NCBI RefSeq assembly: GCF_038725785.1
Contig: NZ_CP109796.1
Span: 5,146,001-5,210,000 of the forward strand
DNA: 64,000 nucleotides
Source of the DNA: Termitidicoccus mucosus
GTDB taxonomy: Bacteria > Verrucomicrobiota > Verrucomicrobiia > Opitutales > Opitutaceae
Direction: 5' to 3'
Shown piece after piece: positions 45,218-53,246 of the stretch (the stretch's first letter is position 1; every line of letters begins with the position of its first letter). The notes below the pieces were generated by a model. It saw only the letters and a list, made by a program, of their open reading frames with translations, made no database searches and had not been told where the DNA came from. The position numbers and the translations under genes are program-made.

Positions 45218-46369
45218 TTATGGGGTTTTCAGCAACGACGCTTCTTGAAACATGCCCGAGAGCTTCCCCTGCGCGGTGAAAAACCAGATCGTGCCGGGCT
45301 CGGGCTCGAATGTCTCCACGTAGGCGAGCCATTTGTCTTTTTGGCGCGCGATGATCACGGGCTTGCTCCAGGTGGCGCCGTCGTCGCCGGACAGGGCCGC
45401 GGAGAGTTCGTCGCGGTGCCAGCTCGCGGCGGTTTCGGCCCAGAGGGCGTCGCCGGGTTGTCTGCGCTTATAGTCGGGCTGGCCTTCGGGATGGAGCCGG
45501 TTCCAGATGAGGAGCAGGCGGCCGCTCGCGAGCCGCGTGCAATAAGGCGGCGAGCTGGATGCCTCGATGGCGGCCGGTCTGATGGTGCGCCATGTCAGGC
45601 CGCCATCCTCGGAGAACGCTTCCCAGTAGCGATCCCAGTTCGTGCGGATAAGCATCCAGATGCGCCCGTCGCGCAACTCGATGAGATCGGGTTCGATCAC
45701 CCCATCGTGGTGTCCGCGCCCGCCGAGGTCGATGATGTTGCCCATTTTCCAGGTCACGCCGTCGTCGTCTGACACACAGGTGCGGACGACACTGCGCAGC
45801 GGGCCGCCGGTGTAATATTGCAGGGGAAACACCAGCCGTCCGCTTCTGGTTTGAAGCAGCCGGATCGGCGGATGGCCGCACACGCCGTCGAAGATGCGCT
45901 GGCGGCCGGTCCAGGTCGCGCCGTTGTCGAGGCTGCGCATGCACCACACGTCGCCGCTCGCCTTCGGACCCAGGCCGCTGCCGTCCTTCAGCCAGTCGTC
46001 CTTGCGGACGTCGCGCCACACGATGACGAGCGCGCCGGAGCGGGTCCGGATCAGGCGGATCATGTCGGTCGGCACGCCCTCCGCGGTCCCGGTCGTGTCA
46101 AAGCCGGCCACGACGGGTTTTCGCTCGCCCCACGTTTTTCCGTTGTCACGGCTGCGCAGGGTCGAGTTTCCGTCGAGCGTGAGCAGCGCGCCGTCATCGA
46201 GGCGGATGATGGAGGTGCAGGGCGCGCCGGGTTTTTTTATTGGGAGCGATTGCGCGGGCGGCGTGATGCGTTCGTCCGCCGCAATCTCGGCGGCGCAGAG
46301 AAGCGACGCGCCCAGCAATACGACGAGCCGGGCGGGAAAAAATGGCAGGAGGATGAATGGGCGGCGCAT
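45218..46369 (-). CDS. sialidase-like Asp-box protein
   Basis: A 383-aa exported propeller protein related to the one at 32231-33439. Asp-boxes SRDNGKTW, SLDNGATW, SDDDGVTW, SEDGGLTW and SGDDGATW mark five blades, and GHHDGVIEPDLIELRDG matches the acidic block of the paralogue. The ATG at 46369 starts a signal peptide (LLPFFPARLVVLLGASLLCA); upstream residues of the frame are not signal-like and run toward the AraC gene. It precedes the GH172 gene, with 22 bp between them. Glycan substrate unknown; it likely acts before or with GH172. Confidence 0.82.
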   Translation of the reverse strand: MRRPFILLPFFPARLVVLLGASLLCAAEIAADERITPPAQSLPIKKPGAPCTSIIRLDDGALLTLDGNSTLRSRDNGKTWGERKPVVAGFDTTGTAEGVPTDMIRLIRTRSGALVIVWRDVRKDDWLKDGSGLGPKASGDVWCMRSLDNGATWTGRQRIFDGVCGHPPIRLLQTRSGRLVFPLQYYTGGPLRSVVRTCVSDDDGVTWKMGNIIDLGGRGHHDGVIEPDLIELRDGRIWMLIRTNWDRYWEAFSEDGGLTWRTIRPAAIEASSSPPYCTRLASGRLLLIWNRLHPEGQPDYKRRQPGDALWAETAASWHRDELSAALSGDDGATWSKPVIIARQKDKWLAYVETFEPEPGTIWFFTAQGKLSGMFQEASLLKTP

Positions 46370-46482
46370 GGTGGATCGGGGGGGGAAAGGGGAGGGGAAA
46401 TATTCTGGTTTTTCGCGGCGGCCCGTGGGTGCCTGGTTTCGCGATGAGGGCGGTGAAAGCGAACCGCGCGCAGCCAGCGGCA

Positions 46483-47517
46483 TCAAGCGGTTTCAACTGG
46501 CTTCCCTTGCGGGCCGGGGGTCGCGCGATTGCGCCGGGCGTCCTTCCATTCGAGGGGTGGCGCGCCATGGTGTTCGCGGAACCGCTTCACAAAATATGCG
46601 CTGGAGTTGAAACCGCAGGACGAGCCGATTTCCTTGACGGAAAGTTTGCTCTTGAGGAGCAATTGCCCGGCGAAGCGCAGGCGCGCGGCGGTGACAAACT
46701 CGGTGAATCCGCCGGCGGCATGGAGCCTGAACAGGCGGGTGAGGTGATCGGGGCTGATGCCAAACACCGACGCCACATGATCGCGTGAAAGATCATCCTG
46801 CAAATGGTCGGTGACATAGGCGCTGACCTCGTCCACCAGCCTGCCGCCGGAGTCGGGCGGCTGCGGGGCCGCGCCGCCGGGATTGCCGTCGGCGCGCAGT
46901 TCATGCAGGCACCAAGCCAGCAGCGCGCGGGCGGAGGCGGCGAGGGTGTGCGAGCCCGCCTCCGCCGCGGCCGTCGCCGGGCAGGCCGCGTGCATGAGCG
47001 CGAGGGCGTGCGCCAGTTCGCCGCCGGGCGCGGAACCGGTCTGGTGCGACAGCAGGATTTGGGTTGGTTGGGCGGCGGAGGAGGCAAGCGGCAGGTTGTG
47101 ATACCAGACGAAGCGCGTGCGGTCGCTTTGAAAAATCACCGACAGCATGGTGCGCGTGGGGCCGTTGCGCACGAGATACCAGCTGTCGGCCGGCATCCAG
47201 CAGAGTTGGCCGGGCCGCACCACGATGTCGCGCCGGCGGTTGGCGAGCTCGCGGATGGTGCGGTGTTCGCCCGTCAGCGCGAGGATGAACCGGCAGTCGG
47301 AGACATACGAAAGGCTTGTGCCGCCCCGCGCGCCCGCGTCCGTCGAATCGGGCAGGCCGCCGGGGATGTTCTCGTGCACGATGGCCGAGCGCGGCAGGCC
47401 GGCGCCGAGCAGCAGCTCCATCAGTTTTATAAAGGACTGGCGGGCGTTTCCCGACGTGATGGCACGCTTGAGCAGGGGCAGCCCCGGGAGTTTCCTGTTC
47501 GAAGGGAATTCGTGCAT
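46483..47517 (-). CDS. AraC-family transcriptional regulator
   Basis: The 344-aa regulator has a cupin-like sensor domain in the first half (IVVRPGQLCWMPADSWYLV). A C-terminal double helix-turn-helix spans about residues 235-330: DDLSRDHVASVFGISPDHLT and RLFRLHAAGGFTEFVTAARL, then SVKEIGSSCGFNSSAYFVKR. AraC sensors of this form respond to sugars. It is divergent from the MFS gene at 47725 and upstream of the Asp-box/GH172 pair on its own strand. It is a good candidate for binding the duplicated leader sequence before the MFS and FAD-oxidoreductase genes. Confidence 0.9.
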   Translation of the reverse strand: MHEFPSNRKLPGLPLLKRAITSGNARQSFIKLMELLLGAGLPRSAIVHENIPGGLPDSTDAGARGGTSLSYVSDCRFILALTGEHRTIRELANRRRDIVVRPGQLCWMPADSWYLVRNGPTRTMLSVIFQSDRTRFVWYHNLPLASSAAQPTQILLSHQTGSAPGGELAHALALMHAACPATAAAEAGSHTLAASARALLAWCLHELRADGNPGGAAPQPPDSGGRLVDEVSAYVTDHLQDDLSRDHVASVFGISPDHLTRLFRLHAAGGFTEFVTAARLRFAGQLLLKSKLSVKEIGSSCGFNSSAYFVKRFREHHGAPPLEWKDARRNRATPGPQGKPVETA

Positions 47518-47586
47518 GATGGAGGGACGGGGCCATTCCGCCGGAATGATGAGGCGATGGCAACGTCGGAAAAGTCATATCATTGA

Positions 47587-47614
47587 CGGTATCATTACAC
47601 GCTGCGGTCTTGAG
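47587..47614 (+). promoter_or_regulatory. duplicated leader sequence, copy 1
   Basis: A 28-bp block from CGGTATCATTACACGCTG to TCTTGAG is identical to 49077-49104. Similarity extends upstream (CGGAAA 20 bp before TATCAT in both) and downstream (GCGCGG..GCGGGAG), over about 75 bp. It lies in the divergent gap between AraC and the MFS gene. TATCAT could be a -10 element. Confidence 0.75.
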
Positions 47615-47724
47615 TCCCGCGCGGTGTCGCGGGAGATTTTTCGCAAAAACCCTGTGCCGGGAAACGCCGCGGCTGTTGATTCCTCTCCGCCGATTTCCGC
47701 GTCACCTCCAATCCCGCCTCGACC

Positions 47725-49023
47725 ATGACCTTTCCCTCAAAAATCCGCCGCTTTCTCGCCAGCCACCAGCGATGGCTCATCGTCGCCATACTTTTTTTCT
47801 TTTCAGTCGCGAACAACTTCGACCGCCAGACCCTCTCGGTGCTGGCGCCGACGTTGAAGGAGAAGCTCGGTTTCACCTCGGTCGAGTACTCCTACATCCT
47901 CACCGCCTTCCTCGCGGCCTACACGACCGGCTACGTCTTTTGCGGGCGCCTGATCGACCGCTTCGGCGTCAAAATCTGCATGACCGTCGCGCTCTGCGTC
48001 TGGAGTCTCGTCTCGATGGCCCACGCCGCCGCCGCCGGCTGGGTCGGCCTCCTTGTTTTCCGCTTCATGCTCGGCCTCGTCGAGAGCTTCAACTCCCCCG
48101 GCGGCATCAAGGCCCTCGGCGAATGGACGCCCAGCCGCGAGCGCGGCCTCTGCGTTGCCATCTTCAACAACGGCTATGTCTGGGGCGCCATCTTCGCCGC
48201 GCCCATCGTCGCCTTCATCACCCATCACCTCAACTGGCACCTCGGCTTCATCCTGCCCGGACTCGCGGGCTTCGCTCTGCTCGCCGTCTGGTGGAAGTTT
48301 TACGACAGCCCGGAGCGCCACCGTTGGATTTCCCCGGCCGAGCGCGCCCACATCCTGGCCACGCGCGGCGGCCCGTCCGCCGCCGCCGGAGAAAAAATTC
48401 CGCTCGTCAAAATCATCACGCACCCCGTCTGCGTCGCCTTCTTTTTTGCCCGCTTTCTCACCGATCCCTACGCCTACTTCTTCAACTTCTGGCTGCCGGA
48501 CTACTTCACCAACGCCCGCGGCTTTTCCCTCGCCCTCATCGGCCTCATCAGCTGGATACCCTTCCTTGCCGGCGACATCGGCGGCCCCGGCGGCGGCGCC
48601 CTCTCCGACTGGCTCATCCGCCGGGGCATCAACCCCCTGCGCGCCCGTTTCACGCTCCTCGCCGCCGCCGCCTGCCTCATGCCCCTGGCCAATGTCGCCG
48701 TCCGCACCCAGTCCGTCTGGGTCGCCATCGCCATTATCGCCGTGATGTTCGCCTGCCAGACCTGCTGGATGGCCAACCAGCTCTCGCTGCTCTCCGAGTC
48801 TTTCCCGCGCAGCGCCACGGCCACGGTCATTTCCATTTCCGCCATCGGCGGCTCGCTCGGCGGCATCGTGGCGACCCTGTTGACCGGCCAGGCCGTCCAG
48901 CACTACGGTTACGTGCCGGTGTTCACCGCGATGAGCGTGTTGCATCTGGCCGCGCTCGCGGCGATCGGCTTCGTGTTGTTTCGCAAACGGGGCTTGGCGC
49001 GTGTCCCCGCCCCTGCGATGTGA
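47725..49023 (+). CDS. MFS transporter, acid-sugar (ACS) family, second copy
   Basis: A 432-aa twelve-helix transporter that is a close paralogue of 8228-9514. Shared blocks include FDRQTLSVLAPTLKEKLGF, VEYSYILTAFLAAYTTGYVF, FRFMLGLVESFNSPGGIKAL and AGDIGGPGGGALSDWLIRRG. It should import a hexuronate or related acid sugar by cation symport. The start ATG 47725 gives the normal N-terminus. It lies downstream of the AraC-divergent promoter carrying the duplicated leader. A second leader copy precedes the following FAD oxidoreductase, which suggests coordinated but separate transcription. Confidence 0.88.
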   Translation: MTFPSKIRRFLASHQRWLIVAILFFFSVANNFDRQTLSVLAPTLKEKLGFTSVEYSYILTAFLAAYTTGYVFCGRLIDRFGVKICMTVALCVWSLVSMAHAAAAGWVGLLVFRFMLGLVESFNSPGGIKALGEWTPSRERGLCVAIFNNGYVWGAIFAAPIVAFITHHLNWHLGFILPGLAGFALLAVWWKFYDSPERHRWISPAERAHILATRGGPSAAAGEKIPLVKIITHPVCVAFFFARFLTDPYAYFFNFWLPDYFTNARGFSLALIGLISWIPFLAGDIGGPGGGALSDWLIRRGINPLRARFTLLAAAACLMPLANVAVRTQSVWVAIAIIAVMFACQTCWMANQLSLLSESFPRSATATVISISAIGGSLGGIVATLLTGQAVQHYGYVPVFTAMSVLHLAALAAIGFVLFRKRGLARVPAPAM

Positions 49024-49076
49024 GCCGGGCGGTGTTTCCGTCGGTTTTATAAATGCCGGAAATTTTATATTATTGT

Positions 49077-49104
49077 CGGTATCATTACACGCTGCGGTCT
49101 TGAG
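49077..49104 (+). promoter_or_regulatory. duplicated leader sequence, copy 2
   Basis: This is identical over 28 bp to 47587-47614 and lies 39 bp before the FAD-oxidoreductase start, against 110 bp before the MFS start for copy 1. The conserved downstream GCGGGAG could serve as ribosome-binding site here. Confidence 0.75.
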
Positions 49105-49142
49105 CTGCGCGCGGCTTTGCGGGAGGCTTTCCCGGACGCCTT

Positions 49143-50501
49143 ATGACAGAAACCACCACGGCTGTTAATCCCCCCATCGGCTCCACCGTCACCGAGCCCG
49201 CTCGCCGCCTGCCCGTGCGCGCGCAGGTCGATGTCGCCGTCTGCGGCGGGGGGCCGTCGGGCTTCATCGCCGCGGTGGCCGCGGCGAGAGCGGGAGCCTC
49301 GGTGCTTTTGCTGGAACGCTACGGTTTTCTCGGCGGCATGGCGACGGCGGGCATGGTCGGCCCGCTGAGCAAGTTCAACCTCGGCGGCGAGCGCATCGTG
49401 GACGGCATCCCGGGAGAGTTTATCCGCGCGCTGCACGCGGCGGGTGGCGCCATCATCAACCTCCCGAGCGGAAACGTGCCCTACGATGTGGAATTATATA
49501 AACTCGCCGCCCAGAGCATCACGCGTCGCTCGGGCGCCGGCATTCTCCTGCACGCGCAGGTCGCCGGCGCGATTGCATCGAGGGAGGATCCGGGCCGGCT
49601 GACGCATGTGGTCATCGAGACCAAATCGGGACGCGAGGCCGTCGCCGCGAACCAGTTTATCGATTGCACCGGCACCGGCGACCTGGTGGCGCGGGCCGCT
49701 CTGCCCTGCGAGATGCGCAACCGGCGCGCGAGCGGCGAGCTTCAGCCGATGTCATTGTATTTCCGGCTCGGCGGCGTGGACACGGACAAGCTAAATGTGC
49801 TCATGGCGCACGACGGCACCAAGTATGCGAACCCGGAGTTGCGCGCGGTGCTGGCGGAGGAGGTGAAGGCCGGGCGCCTGCGCAATTTCGGCGGACCGTG
49901 GACCGTGCACGGCAGCACCATCCGCCCCGGCGAGGTGTCGGTCAACGCCACGCGCATCACCGGCAACGCGGCCGACGCGGACGACCTGTCCCTCTCCGAG
50001 CTCGTGCTGCGCGAGGAGGTGCCGGTCATGATTGATAGCTTCCGCCGCCATCACAAGGCGTTCGCCCATTGTTATCTGATCGAGACGGCCACGCAGATCG
50101 GCATCCGCGAGACGCGCGCCATCCGGGGATTATATACATTGACCGCCGAGGATGTCCTCACCGCCCGCCCCTTCTCGGACGCGGTGGCGCTGGGCGGCCA
50201 CCCGATCGACATGCACAGGGCGGACAGCAGCAGCCAGAGCGTGCAGTTTCTCACCGTGCCCTATCATATCCCCTATCGCACGCTGGTGCCGGAGGGCTCG
50301 AAAAATGTGCTGGTCGCGGGCGGCACGCTCTCGGCGACGCGCGAGGCGTTTGGCTCCGCCCGCGTGCAGGCGCAGTGCATGGCGCTCGGCCAGGCGGCGG
50401 GCGTGGCCGCCGCGCTTTGCGCGCAGAGCGGGGAGTCCGTTTCCAGGCTCGATGGCGCGGCGTTGAGCGCGAGGCTGAAGGCGGACGGAGTGCTGGTTTG
50501 A
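49143..50501 (+). CDS. FAD-dependent oxidoreductase (FAD_oxidored family)
   Basis: The 452-aa flavoprotein has a Rossmann motif CGGGPSGFIAAVAAARAGA (residues 34-52) and LLLERYGFLGGMATAGMVGP, the hallmark of the FAD_oxidored group common in Planctomycetes and Verrucomicrobia. QFIDCTGTGDLVARAALP and the C-terminal VQAQCMALGQAAGVAAALC are also typical. No signal peptide precedes the Rossmann fold, so it is probably cytoplasmic. The substrate is unknown; members are found in sugar-degradation loci and may oxidise a sugar or sugar-derived acid. It shares a regulatory leader with the preceding MFS gene and precedes a sodium symporter. Confidence 0.87.
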   Translation: MTETTTAVNPPIGSTVTEPARRLPVRAQVDVAVCGGGPSGFIAAVAAARAGASVLLLERYGFLGGMATAGMVGPLSKFNLGGERIVDGIPGEFIRALHAAGGAIINLPSGNVPYDVELYKLAAQSITRRSGAGILLHAQVAGAIASREDPGRLTHVVIETKSGREAVAANQFIDCTGTGDLVARAALPCEMRNRRASGELQPMSLYFRLGGVDTDKLNVLMAHDGTKYANPELRAVLAEEVKAGRLRNFGGPWTVHGSTIRPGEVSVNATRITGNAADADDLSLSELVLREEVPVMIDSFRRHHKAFAHCYLIETATQIGIRETRAIRGLYTLTAEDVLTARPFSDAVALGGHPIDMHRADSSSQSVQFLTVPYHIPYRTLVPEGSKNVLVAGGTLSATREAFGSARVQAQCMALGQAAGVAAALCAQSGESVSRLDGAALSARLKADGVLV

Positions 50502-50631
50502 CGCCCCGTGCCGGGTATTTTTCCGCGCTGGTTGGCCGACTCGGGAGGCCACCGCGCCGGGATTGTTTCCGATGATCAATGATATTCCCTGACGGCCCCG
50601 TCGGCCTCCTCCCGCCCCTTTATATATTCCC

Positions 50632-52209
50632 ATGCAAATACACACGGTAGATTTATTGATATTGGCCGCCTACTTCGGAATCATTGTCGCGCTGGGCTTC
50701 TGGTTCTCGCGCAAGAACACTTCGACCGACAATTATTTTCTTGGCGGGCGTTCCATGCCCGGCTGGCTGCTCGGCGTGAGTCTCATCAGTTCGATCATGA
50801 GCTCGATGACCTTTATCGCCGGCCCCGCGGACAGCTTCAAGACCGCGTGGTTCCGCACCGTGCAGCACCTCGCGGTGCCGCTCGGCGGCATGCTGGCGGC
50901 GTGGGTGTTCGTGCCTTTTTTCCGACGGGGGACGATCAGCTCGGCGTATGAATACCTCCATAAACGCTTCGGTGCGTCGATTTCCGCCTATGCGGCGGTC
51001 GCATTCATGGTCATGCAGGTCATGCGGGCCAGCATGATCATGTATTTGCTCGCGATCATCCTCCAGTCCATGACCGGTGTGCGGTATGAATGGTGCCTGA
51101 TTATCGGCGTGGCGGTCAGTGGTGTTTACACCGTGAAGGGCGGATTGAAGGCCGTCGTGTATCTCGACGTCGTCCAGACCGGGCTTTTGTTGCTCGGGGC
51201 GTTTTTATTGCTCGGCGTCATATTCTCGGGGATCGGCGGAGGCATTCCCGCGGTGTTCAGCGAAGCGTGGGTCGCAAACAAACTTTCCTTTTGGGACATT
51301 GACAACCGGACGGGGGAATTCGGGCCGACCAGCTGGGCATGGTCCTTTTCGGAAAAAACGGTGACCACATTTTTCTTTGTCGGTATCCTGTCTTTTCTGA
51401 TTGGCTGCCTGGATCAGATCAACGTGCAGCGGTGGTGCGCGGCGAAAAGCGCCCGGGAGGCGAGGAAATCGATATTGGTGCTGGGATTCGGCGCCTTGCC
51501 CATCTGGTTTGCGTTCAAGTTTATCGGCACGGCGTTGTTTGTGTATTTTAGCCACAACCCCGACCCGGTGGCCTCTGCGATCCTGGCCGGGGACGGCGCC
51601 TATAAGGCGGAAATGATCGTGCCGCACTTTATTGTTACTTATCTGCCGGTGGGCATCGCGGGCCTTGTGATAGCCGGCGCCATGGCGGCGGCCATGGGCT
51701 CCCTCAGCGCCTGCATAAGCTCGTCGGGCATGGTGTGGGTGGGGGACATATATAAGAAATATATCAAGAAGACCGGCGACGACCGGCATTATCTCCTGGT
51801 CGGGAAGCTCGCCTCGGGTGCTGTCACGATGTGCATTCTGGTGTCCGCCATGCTTGTGCACACGGCCAACACCAGCACGCTGGCCGACCTGCACACCAGC
51901 GCCGTCGCGGTGCTGGGCGGAAGCGTGCCGGGGTTGTTTTTCCTCGGCATGTTCACCCGGCGCGGAAACAAATACGGCGCATGGGCCGGCATTGCCGCGG
52001 CCATGTGCTACACGCTCTATATGTTGCTCGGGCAGGTCGGCGCGCTGCCGGCTGGCTGGCGCCTGCCGATACATATCTATTACCTCGCGTTTTTCGGCAA
52101 CATGATCGTCTTGGGTGCGGGCTATCTGGTGTCGCGTCTGACGCGCCGCCGGACCGCCGACCTGAAAAACCTCACTGTTTGGGACCAGGAAAAAACACCG
52201 CTGGTGTGA
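50632..52209 (+). CDS. sodium:solute symporter (SSS family)
   Basis: A 525-aa LeuT-fold symporter of the SSS family that couples solute uptake to sodium. Visible marks are helix 1 LILAAYFGIIVALGFWFSRK, the DNYFLGGRSMPGWLLGVSLI signature, SGVYTVKGGLKAVVYLDVVQ, and FFFVGILSFLIGCLDQINVQ. IAGLVIAGAMAAAMGSLSAC in the eighth helix region includes the sodium-site serines. Length suits thirteen or so helices. It follows the FAD oxidoreductase by 130 bp. Verrucomicrobial loci often use such symporters for sugars; sialic acid, inositol or a sugar acid are possible. Confidence 0.92.
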   Translation: MQIHTVDLLILAAYFGIIVALGFWFSRKNTSTDNYFLGGRSMPGWLLGVSLISSIMSSMTFIAGPADSFKTAWFRTVQHLAVPLGGMLAAWVFVPFFRRGTISSAYEYLHKRFGASISAYAAVAFMVMQVMRASMIMYLLAIILQSMTGVRYEWCLIIGVAVSGVYTVKGGLKAVVYLDVVQTGLLLLGAFLLLGVIFSGIGGGIPAVFSEAWVANKLSFWDIDNRTGEFGPTSWAWSFSEKTVTTFFFVGILSFLIGCLDQINVQRWCAAKSAREARKSILVLGFGALPIWFAFKFIGTALFVYFSHNPDPVASAILAGDGAYKAEMIVPHFIVTYLPVGIAGLVIAGAMAAAMGSLSACISSSGMVWVGDIYKKYIKKTGDDRHYLLVGKLASGAVTMCILVSAMLVHTANTSTLADLHTSAVAVLGGSVPGLFFLGMFTRRGNKYGAWAGIAAAMCYTLYMLLGQVGALPAGWRLPIHIYYLAFFGNMIVLGAGYLVSRLTRRRTADLKNLTVWDQEKTPLV

Positions 52210-52227
52210 TGAGGGGGCCGGGACGGG

Positions 52228-53124
52228 CTATGGCGCTTCCCCCGCCGCATTTTGGGAAGCGCCGTTCTTTTCGCGTTGCCCGAGAATCCGTTTTATATAT
52301 TTTCTTAAAATAATCATCCCCCCCTCGGACACGGCGCCGTGGTCCAATCCGCCCATTTCATAAAATTCAACCTGCGAATGGCCGAGATTTTTCAGGCTCA
52401 CCGCCAGGAGTTCATTTTCCTCCACACGGCTTTTAAACTCGATGCGCCTGTCACCGACAATGAGGCAGATTGGCGGCAGATCCTTGGAAGCGTGGTATAA
52501 CGGGGCATATTCATCAATCAACGGGCGGAATTGGGGGCCTGTGTCATTGCGTAATTTTTTCACGGTAAAGTGCGTCGTGACCTGGGCGCTGACGGGAATG
52601 ATTCCGGCCAGTTGTTGGTTCGATACCCCATAAGGCGCCAGCCAGCGCGCATCCATGCCGACCATTGCGGCAAGGTAGCCGCCCGCCGAATGGCCGGAGA
52701 TAAACACCTTGGCCGGGTCACCGCCGAGCGAGGCGATGTTTTTGACGACCCATGCCGTGGCCGCGGCGGCGTCCTCAAGAAAACAGGGGAAGGCGCCCTG
52801 CGGGGAAAGCCGGTAGCTGACGGCGACCAGGGCGCAGCCCTCGTTCTTGAGCGCCGGGAATCGGCGCTTTCCTCCGGTCAGCCCGCCGCCGTGAAACCAG
52901 ATGACAGTGGGAAAAGCGGTCCGGTTTCCCGGATAATATATATCCATCCGGCACTGGTTGCGCTGGTATTCCGCCGCGCCTTTCAATGCGGCATCGTCAT
53001 AATATGGGAGATTCGTCTTTGTATTATAGGTGATCGGTTCCGCTTGAGCGCCTTGTCCGCTCATTCGCGGCAGCGCGTTCATAAGTGTGAGGACGCACAG
53101 GAGTGATAATAATGGTGTTTTCAT
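52228..53124 (-). CDS. exported alpha/beta-hydrolase carboxylesterase
   Basis: The 298-aa hydrolase has a signal peptide (LLSLLCVLTLMNALPRMSG). Oxyanion-hole HGGG at residues 78-81, nucleophile Ser146 in GHSAGG, and a His in GGLDHGAVS near the C-terminus form the usual hormone-sensitive-lipase/BD-FAE type triad. Such enzymes remove acetyl or feruloyl esters from plant polysaccharides. It is last in the string of minus-strand pectin-type genes, 122 bp after the SGNH/beta-helix gene, and converges on the sodium symporter. Confidence 0.86.
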   Translation of the reverse strand: MKTPLLSLLCVLTLMNALPRMSGQGAQAEPITYNTKTNLPYYDDAALKGAAEYQRNQCRMDIYYPGNRTAFPTVIWFHGGGLTGGKRRFPALKNEGCALVAVSYRLSPQGAFPCFLEDAAAATAWVVKNIASLGGDPAKVFISGHSAGGYLAAMVGMDARWLAPYGVSNQQLAGIIPVSAQVTTHFTVKKLRNDTGPQFRPLIDEYAPLYHASKDLPPICLIVGDRRIEFKSRVEENELLAVSLKNLGHSQVEFYEMGGLDHGAVSEGGMIILRKYIKRILGQREKNGASQNAAGEAP

Positions 53125-53161
53125 GATTTGTTTTCAGGCGGGCGGCTGGGATTAATGATCA

Positions 53162-53178
53162 AAAATCGCGGCGATTTT
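53162..53178. promoter_or_regulatory. AAAATCGC-G-GCGATTTT inverted repeat
   Basis: A 17-bp odd palindrome lies 38 bp before the esterase gene. The one-base centre argues against an RNA hairpin and for a protein-binding site. No partner is known. Confidence 0.35.
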
Positions 53179-53246
53179 ATATCGTGGCCGTGTCACAAAG
53201 CACGGATTAAATGCGGGACCGGCCTTGGCGCGCGATCCGGGCGGCG

